DNA of 64,000 nucleotides from EX4572-165 sp964410735 (GTDB lineage: Archaea > Thermoplasmatota > E2 > DHVEG-1): NCBI GenBank assembly GCA_964410735.1, contig CAYPIF010000052.1, positions 1 to 64,000 on the forward strand. The letters run 5' to 3'. Below are positions 44,604 through 54,023 of the stretch, in pieces; the stretch's first letter is position 1, and each line of letters begins with the position of its first letter. The notes under the pieces are model-generated. The model was not told the origin of the DNA. It did no database searches and was given only the letters and a program-made list of their open reading frames with translations. The translations under genes and the position numbers were made by a program.

Positions 44604-44872
44604 ATTCGTCCGACATCGACGACTTCGACACTTTCAACATTATCGATTTGTGAGAATTCGTCCACGATTGGATCTAAACCGCCTTCAGAATCCGGGACAG
44701 AGACGGTGACATCCAATCCTCGTAAGCCAAATGCTACGTTTTTAACCTCAATCCTTCCAAGCTTTATTGGGGATTTGACTGTTTCTCTAATGGTATTCTG
44801 AATAGATTCAAGCTCTTCGTCGCTAATGACGCCTGCAGGCATTATTCTGATAAGTGCTATGACTTCACCCAT
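44600..44872 (-). CDS. ef1b: Elongation factor 1-beta (aEF1B)
   Basis: A 90-residue guanine-nucleotide exchange factor for aEF1A. The sequence from GEVIALIRIMPAGVISDEEL to ENVAFGLRGLDVTVSVPDSEGG-type strands matches the archaeal factor, with the C-terminal SVEVVDVGRI. The start at 44872 is fixed by GGAGGAAAATAAC immediately upstream; the open frame runs further but into the neighbouring zinc-finger gene's territory in another frame. It is co-transcribed with that zinc-finger gene, an arrangement conserved in many archaea. Confidence 0.95.
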   Translation of the reverse strand: MGEVIALIRIMPAGVISDEELESIQNTIRETVKSPIKLGRIEVKNVAFGLRGLDVTVSVPDSEGGLDPIVDEFSQIDNVESVEVVDVGRI

Positions 44873-44904
44873 GTTATTTTCCTCCGTTTCAGGTTTTTTG
44901 ATTT

Positions 44905-45069
44905 TTATGGTCCTGTGAATGAGCATTTTGGACAGGTATAAGGGATGCTTTGTTCTCTGCAACTGCCACATCGTCCGATAACAGTATCACACATTGGACA
45001 GATAAATGTCGTAGATCCCGTTTCGAGAAGACCTTTTCCACAGGAAATGCATCGTTGTGTTTTCTTCAT
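44905..45069 (-). CDS. Small zinc-finger protein next to aEF1B (HVO_2753-like)
   Basis: A 54-residue protein too short for usual gene finders. It has four Cys-X2-Cys pairs: CISC, CPMC, CGSC and CPKC, enough for two zinc sites, and a conserved C-terminal FTGP-type end. This is the small zinc-finger protein that sits just before the aEF1B gene in many euryarchaea (HVO_2753 in Haloferax). Its stop is 32 bases before the aEF1B start, so one transcript is expected. The Haloferax protein was linked to motility and biofilm behaviour; its molecular role is unsettled. Confidence 0.88.
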   Translation of the reverse strand: MKKTQRCISCGKGLLETGSTTFICPMCDTVIGRCGSCREQSIPYTCPKCSFTGP

Positions 45070-45131
45070 AGGATGTGCTGAATATCAATTCTATTATTAA
45101 AAGATGCCGCAGCAATCAATGAAAATTCTGT

Positions 45132-46196
45132 CTATTTTTTACTTGATATCATGTCCATTGAAAATGATGCGACCGATTTGAAGATCCTATATTGGAATAT
45201 TGCGCCAGCGATTAGTCCCATATGATAGGTTACAAACCGGTATAACAAAACAAATACTCCGATCAATGAGGGGCTGAGAAATACCCCATACAATGCGGCT
45301 ACACCCCCTTCAGAGACACCGCTGCTCCCTGGTGTTGTCGGCATCATGGCGATGATGATGAGCAGTACTTGTGCTGCACAGGATTCAAGGATAAATGGTT
45401 TGATGCCAAGACCAAGGAGGAGAAGCAGTGGGATTATCCAACCTGCTATCCAGAAAATCGCGGTAACGATACCTGCAAGTAGGAATGTTTTCTTTCCCTT
45501 TGTCAAAAAGAAGGTCATTGCGTTATGGAAGTTATCTACCTCGTCAGATATCCGTTCTATGATATGTGTTGGGGTATCCTTTTTTGTTATCTTTTTTATC
45601 CATTTTGTTATTCTTATTAGAATTTTTTTTGTTTTCTTTGGGTACCTCAATGCATAGGCAAATAACCCAAGGATTATGACAAAAATTGCAATAGCGATAC
45701 CTAGCCCTATACGAAGGTAGGTGTTGTCGATATACCCACCAAAGATAAAGATTGCGAATGGTACGGAAAGTAAAAGGAACAACGCATCTAACAATCGTTC
45801 AGAGAGGACCGCTGCAGTTGCGCCTCCAACATTAAGCCCATCTTTATTGAGAAGATATATTCGAACTGGTTCTCCGCCTGCCATGGATGGAGTGATGTTT
45901 GCTAGGAATAGATTTGCAATAACAATTTTTGTTGATTCCAGGAGGCTTACATGGAAATTTTTATCAACAGCATTGCTGAGTATCTTTAACCGCAGTCCCC
46001 ATAACCCCCAAAAAAGTACATTAAACGCAGCGGCGGCGATGAAAAACTCATAACGGATAGGTGTTGTTGAAAGATAATGAATGGTCTCTTTATTTATGGT
46101 GAAATATAGGAGAATAATGATAATTGCAAGGCTACAAAGCACGCTAAGGATAATGGAAAATTTGATTGTTTTCTTCTTACCTTGCTTTTTTGTCAC
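45132..46196 (-). CDS. Flippase-like integral membrane protein (UPF0104 / AglD-type)
   Basis: A 354-residue protein with about eight membrane segments of the lysylphosphatidylglycerol-synthase TM family. NLFLANITPSMAGGEPVRIYLL and MMPTTPGSSGVSEGGVAAL are the two conserved signature stretches; the second carries the PGSxGxxE element. Homologues flip or translocate lipid-linked sugars or lipids. It follows a set of glycosyltransferase genes on the same strand (70-base gap), supporting a part in surface-glycan export. Confidence 0.9.
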   Translation of the reverse strand: MTKKQGKKKTIKFSIILSVLCSLAIIIILLYFTINKETIHYLSTTPIRYEFFIAAAAFNVLFWGLWGLRLKILSNAVDKNFHVSLLESTKIVIANLFLANITPSMAGGEPVRIYLLNKDGLNVGGATAAVLSERLLDALFLLLSVPFAIFIFGGYIDNTYLRIGLGIAIAIFVIILGLFAYALRYPKKTKKILIRITKWIKKITKKDTPTHIIERISDEVDNFHNAMTFFLTKGKKTFLLAGIVTAIFWIAGWIIPLLLLLGLGIKPFILESCAAQVLLIIIAMMPTTPGSSGVSEGGVAALYGVFLSPSLIGVFVLLYRFVTYHMGLIAGAIFQYRIFKSVASFSMDMISSKK

Positions 46197-46266
46197 AACC
46201 CCTGGTAATTGTCATTAGTTTATCATGGTTATGGTTTACATAACACTCTACAAAATATTGTTTCCG

Positions 46267-48744
46267 TCATATGTCAAAGATAAAATCTATTTTGGATGAA
46301 AAAACGCCACCATGCGTCCAATTTGTTGCACATGTCTGTTTAATTGCAGCAATTCCTTGTTCCATTTGTAAATTGGTGAAATCTCCTTTTATGGTGCAGC
46401 CATCAATTTGAATGGTGTGATCATTGACTTTTTTTATCTTTGCATCTATAACTGGGGCAAAGATACTTGTATATTCCAGATCATGGGAAAGAACAGATAT
46501 CTCAAATGGGTCGATACTGATGGTAGGTTTCCCTTTTGAGATTCCAACATGAATCTGAGCGGTAACCTGATGATACTGTGATTTAGCTGTAAGATTCGCC
46601 TCGGTCTGTGAGAGTATATCTATGGAATGTGAGGTGATATGATCTGAGAAAAAATCTATCGTTTCATCCTTTTTTTTGGTTGGTGGTTTGACTCCGGTGA
46701 TAGCGTATTTCGCATCCTTTGCGCCTAAGAGATATTTCCCTATAGGTCCACGAATTGACATTTTTAATTTTTGTTTTATCTTTTTTGTTTTCTTGTATGG
46801 TCCATTGAAAGCAACGGTTATGCCATTGGTTCCAAGGCTTCCATTCTTTAGAAAGATTATTTTGCATTGCGCTGAATCAAATGAGCAGAGCAGTTCCTTC
46901 CCATGATAGATATGTAGCGTATCATCGTCCTTGTTCATTGTAAACTCTGATTTTTTTGAGAGAATATTTGTTTTAATCTGCTGTTTTTTCTTTCTATCCA
47001 TCAGTTGGTATGATGCATGCATGAGTTCCACTGTTGCAAATGTTTGTTCCATTGGGATTGGCTGCAAGGTTGAGTTGTAGATCGGAAATACCCCTTCGGA
47101 TAGACCACCCGTCTCTGATATGTATGGAAGAACTGAAATGTAACAAAGTCTCGCTAACCGTCCCCAGATGGTATCCTTTGAATACCTTGCTAAACGGAGG
47201 AATAAGGATACTACCCATACAGTCTCATAAGGTGAAACTCGGGGTGTGATCGAATAGGATATTGGGTGAAGTGTGTATGAAAAATGCCAGTGTCTTGTAT
47301 TATAGGTGTATATCCATGGTGCTAGATACCATGCATATATAAATGCTTGATCAAGTAAGGTCTGATCCTTTCTTCTATCATACCCATCGAGAAACGCATG
47401 GATGATTGAGACTGCTGAAAACGCCTCTGGTTCCTGTATGCCAATATCTCTTAATCCATGATAACAGATTGGATAGATGGTTTTAAGTGCTTCAAGCCCG
47501 CGTTCTGCAGAATCCTTTATTGATTGATCATTAAACACTTCAGATGCGTGCAGTAACGCTCGTACTGATTCTCCTGTTCCACCAGATGTTGTGAATTTTT
47601 CAAGTTTTTCTGGTCTAAACTTGATCAGTCCCTCCTGATGGATTGCCATAGGCCAAGATCCATTCTCTTGTTGGGTGGAAACGATATACTGTATGGTCTT
47701 TTGTATCCGATTAAGTAATTTCTCATCAGAGTTAGTTCTCATATAATTTAGGAGATGATATACTATCGTTGATTGACCACCGGGATAACCTGAGTATCCG
47801 CAATCCATGTAGAAGTAACCGGCTAAACCTTTTTTTGTCAGGTTGGTCATATTATACCAAATCTCGCCCTCGCCCTTTCTTGAAGGGGTTGTAGAGAGAT
47901 TTGGGTCAAGGAAATGTTTTTTCAGTTCTTGTCCCCATTTCAAAAAATCCGGGTCCTTGAGTGTTCTATACCATTGGTTAAAATAATCCAATCGTACTGC
48001 CTCATACGCTAACAATGAATGGCTGGAATTTTGAAATGTAAAACCTGGTTCTTCTCTCCAGGGGAGTTGTAAAAATGAACCAGTGATATGATCATATGAT
48101 CTCCAAAGGGCCTTTTTTGCATGTTGAAATATCTTCTCTGGGTCCTGTATTGAAATGGATGTTGGGACATGTGATTCAAAGTATGTTTGAACAATATTTT
48201 GCCATGATGTATCATGATATATCTTTGTGTTAAATCGAAATGTGTCTCCCTTTTTAATTGGAATTGAAATGGTCTCTTTTTTCCCTTTGCCAAGCCATGC
48301 GTACGGTTTTGTTTTAATATCATAGGCTGAAAAAATTGAAAATGATATGACAAAATGATCCTCTCCCGCCTCAAGACTTATGAATGGATAGATCTCTGTA
48401 TCATTGAAATGAATGACCGGGTCAAATGAGATACCTATACATGAGTCATTGTACTGTAATATGAAAAGAGGTGTTTTTGCGTAAAGAGTTGAACGGTGAA
48501 TAACTCCATCCTTCTTTATATCAAGTATTTTGAAGGTATAATATGTGGAAAAAGGATAAGGCAAAGAGATATCTTGTTGAAATGTGAAATGTGTTTTTGT
48601 ATACCACATCCCACCAATGAAACTGTACTTTAACACCTTCTTCTTGATTTTGAATCTTTTTAATAGAAAAACTGATTTTACACTTTTTACCGTGTACGTG
48701 TTGTTTTGTATCGAAAACGCGTCATCCGTCTCTTCTTTCACCAT
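46267..48744 (-). CDS. Large alpha/alpha-barrel protein, glycan-related
   Basis: An 825-residue protein with no signal peptide. Residues about 1-200 look beta-rich and about 215-600 show an (alpha/alpha)6-barrel pattern of repeated helix pairs: GYFYMDCGYSGYPGGQST, ENGSWPMAIHQEG, GGTGESVRALLHASEV and SETGGLSEGVFP. The C-terminal 200 residues are again beta-rich. The three-part plan resembles polysaccharide lyases and uronyl epimerases, but no catalytic signature could be named. It is five bases from a glycosyltransferase gene and upstream of a flippase-like gene, so a role in surface-glycan modification is inferred. ATG at 48744 is preferred over a TTG three codons earlier. Confidence 0.75.
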   Translation of the reverse strand: MVKEETDDAFSIQNNTYTVKSVKSVFLLKRFKIKKKVLKYSFIGGMWYTKTHFTFQQDISLPYPFSTYYTFKILDIKKDGVIHRSTLYAKTPLFILQYNDSCIGISFDPVIHFNDTEIYPFISLEAGEDHFVISFSIFSAYDIKTKPYAWLGKGKKETISIPIKKGDTFRFNTKIYHDTSWQNIVQTYFESHVPTSISIQDPEKIFQHAKKALWRSYDHITGSFLQLPWREEPGFTFQNSSHSLLAYEAVRLDYFNQWYRTLKDPDFLKWGQELKKHFLDPNLSTTPSRKGEGEIWYNMTNLTKKGLAGYFYMDCGYSGYPGGQSTIVYHLLNYMRTNSDEKLLNRIQKTIQYIVSTQQENGSWPMAIHQEGLIKFRPEKLEKFTTSGGTGESVRALLHASEVFNDQSIKDSAERGLEALKTIYPICYHGLRDIGIQEPEAFSAVSIIHAFLDGYDRRKDQTLLDQAFIYAWYLAPWIYTYNTRHWHFSYTLHPISYSITPRVSPYETVWVVSLFLRLARYSKDTIWGRLARLCYISVLPYISETGGLSEGVFPIYNSTLQPIPMEQTFATVELMHASYQLMDRKKKQQIKTNILSKKSEFTMNKDDDTLHIYHGKELLCSFDSAQCKIIFLKNGSLGTNGITVAFNGPYKKTKKIKQKLKMSIRGPIGKYLLGAKDAKYAITGVKPPTKKKDETIDFFSDHITSHSIDILSQTEANLTAKSQYHQVTAQIHVGISKGKPTISIDPFEISVLSHDLEYTSIFAPVIDAKIKKVNDHTIQIDGCTIKGDFTNLQMEQGIAAIKQTCATNWTHGGVFSSKIDFIFDI

Positions 48745-48758
48745 ACGTATCAATTGAT

Positions 48759-49727
48759 TTAGGAATGAGACATTTTTTCATAAAGTTTTACATGTTGTTT
48801 CGCAGTTTCTTTGATATCATATTTCTTGGCATCCTTTGTTTTTTGTTTGTAGGCTGAAAGATTTTTTTCATCAAGCGTATCCGAATTGATCTCATTGATG
48901 TCGTCATAGTAATACAGCATATCTGAGAACGCTTCGGTAAATTCCTCTGTTCGACGAGAGATCATAGGTAGTTCCATGGAAAGCGCCTCAAGCATAACGA
49001 TGGAATGTCCCTCTGCATATGATGGCATTAAAAACACGTCTGCGCCAGAGTAGACCTCGAAGATATCCTCCACAAAACCAGGGAATATTGCATTTTTCGG
49101 CCGATGTTCAATTGCTTTTGATACCTTTCGAAAATCCTTTGAGAACAGACCATATGGGAATCCTCCAACCCATAGAAAGGTGTGTTCTGGAAATCGTTTT
49201 GCGAGAGCTAAAAAATCATAAATTCCTTTTCGTGGTGTTCGTTGTGCAACGGTGAGGATAACAAGTTCGTTCGTATCAATATCATGTATATCCCGAAATC
49301 GTTTTCGCTTTTTTCCATCAGGTTTGAATTTTTCGAGATCAATGCCGTTATAGATTGTTGTAACTGATGGTTTACATCCAATTTCTTTTAATTCCCTTTC
49401 GCACTTCTTTGAAACAGAGATGATCTGGTCGAATTGATTGTAGATGGGCACATATAACCAATTCACAAGATCGGGAAATGCAAGATTGCCCTCGTTAAGA
49501 TGCGGTGTTGAATGAGCAGTGATCACTGTTTTATTCTTGAATCGTTTCAAATAGAGTAATGATTTCGGTCCGAAGGTATGAAGATGGCAGATGTCGTAGT
49601 CCAGTGAAGGATCATTATAGGAAATATCAATAGATTTTGATAGTTCCCTGTAGAGATTTTTTGCAGCAGTGGCACAACCAAGATATTGCAATGGCCCGCT
49701 ATCTTCAACAATAAAATTTATGTTCAT
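48759..49727 (-). CDS. Glycosyltransferase family 4
   Basis: A 322-residue retaining glycosyltransferase. It has a short N-terminal half with HLHTFGPKSLLYLKRF and TAHSTPHLNEGN, then VAQRTPRKGIYDFL and PSYAEGHSIVMLEALSMELP, where the E-G-x(6)-E segment binds the sugar nucleotide. AAGGAAGG lies just before the ATG. It belongs to a run of three glycosyltransferase genes with short gaps (42 and 78 bases) that also includes the GT-C protein and the family-28-like enzyme. Confidence 0.9.
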   Translation of the reverse strand: MNINFIVEDSGPLQYLGCATAAKNLYRELSKSIDISYNDPSLDYDICHLHTFGPKSLLYLKRFKNKTVITAHSTPHLNEGNLAFPDLVNWLYVPIYNQFDQIISVSKKCERELKEIGCKPSVTTIYNGIDLEKFKPDGKKRKRFRDIHDIDTNELVILTVAQRTPRKGIYDFLALAKRFPEHTFLWVGGFPYGLFSKDFRKVSKAIEHRPKNAIFPGFVEDIFEVYSGADVFLMPSYAEGHSIVMLEALSMELPMISRRTEEFTEAFSDMLYYYDDINEINSDTLDEKNLSAYKQKTKDAKKYDIKETAKQHVKLYEKMSHS

Positions 49728-49769
49728 ACTTCCTTCCTTTCAGCAGTCTCATCGTTTCTGGAAACAGTA

Positions 49770-51551
49770 TCATGTTATCTGCGAAAAATTAACCCGGTAG
49801 ACCTCGATCCAATGTTCTTCTATCTGTTGATCGTTCATTGTTGCATTTCTATAGATCATTTCAAAAGGAGGTTTTTTGAATTTATCATATGAATTGTTTG
49901 TAAAATGATAGTAATGGCCAACATCCACGTTAATAACTTTATCAAACATGATATCATCAATGATTATGTGGGTGATATTTAATCGCTGTATCTCTAAGAG
50001 ACATGCAGAGCTATTGTTCGCAGTCCATACGTTCATTGTAATGTTATCCTCACCAAGAGGTATATTGAAATCTGCAGCCCATGCAAGCATTGAGATACGG
50101 TGATCTGATGCGATGACACTTATATTACTAATATTACCTTGCATCCACTCAATACAGTTTATACAGTTCGTTGAAACCCGTTCATCAATGTGATCTAATG
50201 AGTCAATTGTTGGATATGCAACAATCATGTTGGAGACAAACAGGAGAATGATACTACCGATGAGAACGATTTTTTTCTTACTATGGATGAATTTAGAGGG
50301 AGTATATGATCTGAACAGGCTCATTTTCCTGCTGTCCTTGTATTCGTTGATGAACTCATTAAGGGTTAATGCTGCGGGAATGCACAGTGGTACAATAAGA
50401 TACTCGAGATGCCGATCTGGGAAGAGTTCACCTGAAACGATTGCATATAAAAATGAAAGGGATATCCCCATGATCCATCCTTTAATGAACATATGTCCTT
50501 TTTGTGAAGGGAGCAATGAAAAACCTGCAACGGCAAAGCTTACGAGAAAAATCATGGGTATCGATAAAAGGATAGCTATGGGTGGTAATGTAGCATCCAA
50601 ACCTCGTAAACCGGTGAATGAAACGGTGATGGAGAGGACGCTGATAAGGATGAACATGATAAGAATAGTTTTCTCCTTTGAATAGTTACTAAATAGGTGG
50701 AAATCGAGGAATTGAGGATATTGCTGTTTCCAAAATCTGATGAAAAGAACTCCTCCAAAAATGAATGCGTAGAAGAGGAGTATTACAACTGTTGGTGGAA
50801 GAAACATCTTTTTTGTGAAAAAATTAAAGACCGGTGTTGCTATAAAACCCCAATAGGAAAATGCAATGGTTGCTGCTAGACCAATGTAGAACAGAAGAGG
50901 ATAAAGATGTTGAGGTTTCACATGTTTTTCCATCGTGTGATAAAATAGCATGAATGTTATACTTATTAGGTAGAAATATGTGGTAAAATGATGTGAAAGG
51001 ATAAGCAGGATGGTTGAAACAAGTAACGGTAAAAGATATTTTTGGTCCCTGATGTACTTAATAAAGAAATATATTGATAGCATCATGAACAAGTGCCCAA
51101 CGGTCAAGGGTGCTGCATGACTTGTTTGATATACATGAAAGGTAGAAACAGATAGCAATGCTGATGCAAGTAACGCGATTTTTTTATCTCCTATGAGCTC
51201 TTTAACAATGAAATAGAAGATAGGTATGGTAAGGCCTCCGATGATTGGCGCGATCTTGGGCATTAACTGGATGACCTCGATACCGGTAACCCAATGCAGT
51301 AGACCCGTTATTGTGTAAAGAACTGGGAAATATTGATATGATGAACCCCATCCATCATAAAAATTAATCAGCTCTTTGGTCTGAAGAAACGAGTTTGTAA
51401 GGCCATAATATATCCCAAAATCCACGCCCCATGCAGCATTAAAAAGCGATGGGAGCATTCGCAGGAATATACCTATAGCTGCGATTATCATTAACCAGAA
51501 GATCCAATGATGAACAACCAATGATAGTTTCCCCGAATGATTCCAATTCAT
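49770..51551 (-). CDS. Multi-membrane glycosyltransferase (GT-C type)
   Basis: A 593-residue protein with about thirteen membrane segments in residues 15-430 and a soluble C-terminal domain of roughly 150 residues outside the membrane. AAWGVDFGIYYGL in the first outer loop has the conserved Asp of GT-C enzymes; YQTSHAAPLTVGHLFM and a late PDRHLEYLIVPLCIPAA fit the fold. Such enzymes take sugars from lipid carriers to proteins, lipids or glycans on the outer face. The exact family is not certain. AAGGTG precedes the ATG. Confidence 0.82.
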   Translation of the reverse strand: MNWNHSGKLSLVVHHWIFWLMIIAAIGIFLRMLPSLFNAAWGVDFGIYYGLTNSFLQTKELINFYDGWGSSYQYFPVLYTITGLLHWVTGIEVIQLMPKIAPIIGGLTIPIFYFIVKELIGDKKIALLASALLSVSTFHVYQTSHAAPLTVGHLFMMLSIYFFIKYIRDQKYLLPLLVSTILLILSHHFTTYFYLISITFMLFYHTMEKHVKPQHLYPLLFYIGLAATIAFSYWGFIATPVFNFFTKKMFLPPTVVILLFYAFIFGGVLFIRFWKQQYPQFLDFHLFSNYSKEKTILIMFILISVLSITVSFTGLRGLDATLPPIAILLSIPMIFLVSFAVAGFSLLPSQKGHMFIKGWIMGISLSFLYAIVSGELFPDRHLEYLIVPLCIPAALTLNEFINEYKDSRKMSLFRSYTPSKFIHSKKKIVLIGSIILLFVSNMIVAYPTIDSLDHIDERVSTNCINCIEWMQGNISNISVIASDHRISMLAWAADFNIPLGEDNITMNVWTANNSSACLLEIQRLNITHIIIDDIMFDKVINVDVGHYYHFTNNSYDKFKKPPFEMIYRNATMNDQQIEEHWIEVYRVNFSQIT

Positions 51552-51629
51552 CCCTTTACACCTTGATACTGACCGGCATAGCTTTTAGTGCTCTCGAGAT
51601 ATTCTTTATTGTTTAAATGGGTTTGGGTT

Positions 51630-52697
51630 CTATGTAAAAATGATGTTCATAACGTTCTCGACTGCATCTTCAACACTTTTCTTTGCAGAAAATCCTATCG
51701 TTTTTTCCGCATGAACAATATCTCTTTTTAGATTGATTGTATCTTGATGAACTGTGTAGCATGTGTTTTTTTCTTTGTGATACTCTGCAAGATATTCCTG
51801 CTCGATTTGACCAGGTGTGGGAATCATTAGGGCTTTACAACCTATTACTGCAAGATCAAGTATCGTTGAATAACCACTGCGGGAGATAACCAGTTTTGTT
51901 TTGTTCAGAAGATGCTCACGGTCCTCTTTAGACAGATAGGTGAATGTCGTAATATTTTCATTTGTTATTTTTTCCGCCTGTTCAGTTTTTCCAAGAGTGA
52001 TAACAATATTACCTGAAAGATCATGTATCTGGGAAAGTACCTTTTCCTCTAAGATCGATCGCTGAGGTTCTGGGCCCGAAAGACTGATAAGATAATCGAT
52101 ATCCTTTTTCAACTTCTTCTTTTTAAAATCAGAAAGTACTCCCACGTAATGAATTTTCTTTTCATCGATCTTATGAAGGTTATGTGAGAGATCTCCAGAA
52201 AGATCATCTGTTTCATAATCCGGGATGAGTATCTCTTTGAACCGTTTAAAGAAGAACATGTTGAAAGTTTCACTTCCTTTTTCGAACATTTCAAATCTCA
52301 TAGGGTTCATGATCCTCATTTGATGAGATATGAAAAATGAGGGGATTGATTTACTGTACATATCATATCGTCCATCTGAGATGATCCTATCGCAGGAAGT
52401 TTTTCTCAATAGCTTTGTCAATTGCTGAAGACCAGATTCCATTCTCTGGATGAACAGTGGCCAGTAGACCATGCTTTTCGCGATGAACTGTTGTTTGTTC
52501 TCTGAGACAAGTAATGGATAATCGGGTATATCCACAAATGAGACACTATCGCCAAGCTCATTTTGCAGCAGTGTTAAAGCCCGGTCATGAGATATGATTG
52601 TTAACTCATGTCCCTCATGTATAAGTCTTCGAATGACGGGCAGTGATCTTGTAGCATGACCCAGGCCCCATGAGCACAGAGCATAAATGATTTTCAT
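51630..52697 (-). CDS. Glycosyltransferase, GT28/MurG-like
   Basis: A 355-residue two-domain enzyme. SWGLGHATRSLPVIRRL at the N-terminus is the glycine/His loop of GT-B enzymes of the MurG/MGDG-synthase group. The C-terminal half has NIVITLGKTEQ, SKEDREHLLNKTKLVISRSG and MIPTPGQIEQEYLA, the last being the sugar-nucleotide site with Gln-x-x-Gln. Archaeal homologues such as MJ1255 have no settled acceptor. It is the first gene of the surface-glycan transcript and is divergent from pyrF. Confidence 0.88.
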   Translation of the reverse strand: MKIIYALCSWGLGHATRSLPVIRRLIHEGHELTIISHDRALTLLQNELGDSVSFVDIPDYPLLVSENKQQFIAKSMVYWPLFIQRMESGLQQLTKLLRKTSCDRIISDGRYDMYSKSIPSFFISHQMRIMNPMRFEMFEKGSETFNMFFFKRFKEILIPDYETDDLSGDLSHNLHKIDEKKIHYVGVLSDFKKKKLKKDIDYLISLSGPEPQRSILEEKVLSQIHDLSGNIVITLGKTEQAEKITNENITTFTYLSKEDREHLLNKTKLVISRSGYSTILDLAVIGCKALMIPTPGQIEQEYLAEYHKEKNTCYTVHQDTINLKRDIVHAEKTIGFSAKKSVEDAVENVMNIIFT

Positions 52698-52788
52698 ACC
52701 GTAGGTGTATTTCTTCGTACATTAAAAAAATACCGAGATAGCAAGCTTTTTAGAATCATATTTGATGCATTTTGAACGAGGACATCTT

Positions 52789-53601
52789 ATGGATTTCATC
52801 AAAAAATTAGAAACAATATCTAGAAAACATAACAGTCTTGTGTGTGTGGGTCTTGATATTGATAAGGAAAAGATGCCACAACATCTTTTTAAAACAAGTG
52901 AGCAGCCCTATCTTGAGTTTAACAAAGCACTCGTTGATGAGACCATGGATATCGTTTGCGCATACAAGCTCAATATGGCATTCTATGAAGCATTAGGTGA
53001 TAGAGGATATAGTGTTTTACAAAAAACCATTGAGCATATTCCAAAAGAGATCGTCGTCATCCTTGATGGAAAAAGAAATGATATTGGTAACACAGCAAAG
53101 AAATATGCACAGAACCTGTTTGAACAACTTCATGCCGATGGTATTACGGTGAATCCATATCTAGGATTTGATGGTGTTAAACCATTCTTGGAATACAAAG
53201 AAAAATGTAGTTTCATTCTTTGCAGGACATCAAATTCATCTGCTGTTGATTTTCAGGATCTTCAGAGTGATGGAAAACCCTTGTATGTGCATGTTGCTGA
53301 AAAGGTGAAACTCTGGCAGAAAACAGGGGCGTGTGGTGTTGTGGTAGGTGCAACCTATCCTGAAGAACTAAAGGTCATTCGAAAGATTTTAGGGGATAAC
53401 GTTCCTTTTTTGATCCCGGGTATAGGGAAACAAGGCGGAGATATCAAAAAAACAGTTGAATTTGGTTGTAACTCTAAAAAGGAACTTGCTGTTATTAATT
53501 CATCCAGAGGTATTATCTATGCTGGCTCGGGGAAGGATTTTGCTCAGAAAGCAAGAGATGAGACGATCCTTCTCAATGATCGGATCAATAGCTACCGATG
53601 A
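52789..53601 (+). CDS. pyrF: Orotidine 5'-phosphate decarboxylase, type 2
   Basis: A 270-residue enzyme for the last step of UMP synthesis. LVCVGLDID opens it and LDGKRNDIGNTAKKYA holds the catalytic Asp-x-Lys-x-x-Asp set. YLGFDGVKPFLE, GVVVGATYPEEL and FLIPGIGKQGGD bind the phosphate. This is the longer 'subfamily 2' form common in bacteria; most archaea have a version of about 210-230 residues, so an ancient transfer is possible. GAGGAC precedes the ATG at 52789; an in-frame ATG nine codons earlier is less supported. Confidence 0.92.
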   Translation: MDFIKKLETISRKHNSLVCVGLDIDKEKMPQHLFKTSEQPYLEFNKALVDETMDIVCAYKLNMAFYEALGDRGYSVLQKTIEHIPKEIVVILDGKRNDIGNTAKKYAQNLFEQLHADGITVNPYLGFDGVKPFLEYKEKCSFILCRTSNSSAVDFQDLQSDGKPLYVHVAEKVKLWQKTGACGVVVGATYPEELKVIRKILGDNVPFLIPGIGKQGGDIKKTVEFGCNSKKELAVINSSRGIIYAGSGKDFAQKARDETILLNDRINSYR

Positions 53602-53653
53602 TGCCTATCATTTTACCATAACACATATTAACTGCTTTCTTCTATAGATAAAA

Positions 53654-53951
53654 TACCCTGATCCGAAGAGCTTCATGATAGGATGATTGAAGCGGCAAAA
53701 TCAGGGTAACATTCCTGAAGTCACAAGAGTCCCTCCTTGATCTATCAGACGAAAAGTCAAGAGGTGATATGGAGGACAACCATGACGTCAGAGAACTGTC
53801 GCGATAGGTATGTTGACCTTGGTCACCTGCTGCTTATTGTGGCCTCTGTTGATGTTCCACCCAGCAACTCTGTTTTTTTGTTGTTGGGTGACAGCGACAA
53901 TTTTTCCTTGATATGGTTACCAGGAATGCGTAATGAAAAGCTACACCATAT
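53654..53951 (+). ncRNA. Strongly folded intergenic region, candidate structured RNA
   Basis: Between pyrF and a convergent secreted-protein gene, about 300 bases fold into several long helices. A 9-bp stem pairs 654-662 with 700-708 (last three digits of 53xxx), holding an inner 6-bp hairpin 670-675/688-693. A hairpin pairs 732-740 with 757-764. A stem 797-802/894-899 encloses an 11-bp hairpin, 858-868/880-890, with one G-U pair. A last 7-bp stem pairs 911-917 with 945-951. The density of helices is unlike other gaps here. The strand is assumed. No SRP S-domain or RNase P core was recognised by eye. A 74-codon frame at 53737-53961 crosses the helices and is judged spurious. Confidence 0.6.
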
Positions 53952-54002
53952 CTTACGATAAGAAAGAAAAAAAGAGTTCCTTCGTATATTCATGAAGGAG
54001 TT

Positions 54003-54023
54003 TAGACCTGGTCTTTATTTTTT
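54003..54023 (+). terminator. Terminator-like hairpin and T run
   Basis: AGACC/GGTCT (54004-54014) is followed by TTATTTTTTTTT ending at 54025, in the orientation to end transcripts coming from pyrF or the candidate RNA. A further 6-bp hairpin (53978-53983/53994-53999) lies just upstream. Confidence 0.45.

Noticed and set aside
53737..53961. A 74-codon open frame
   Set aside because: It crosses several strong helices, has no recognisable protein features and no clear promoter; the structured-RNA reading fits better.
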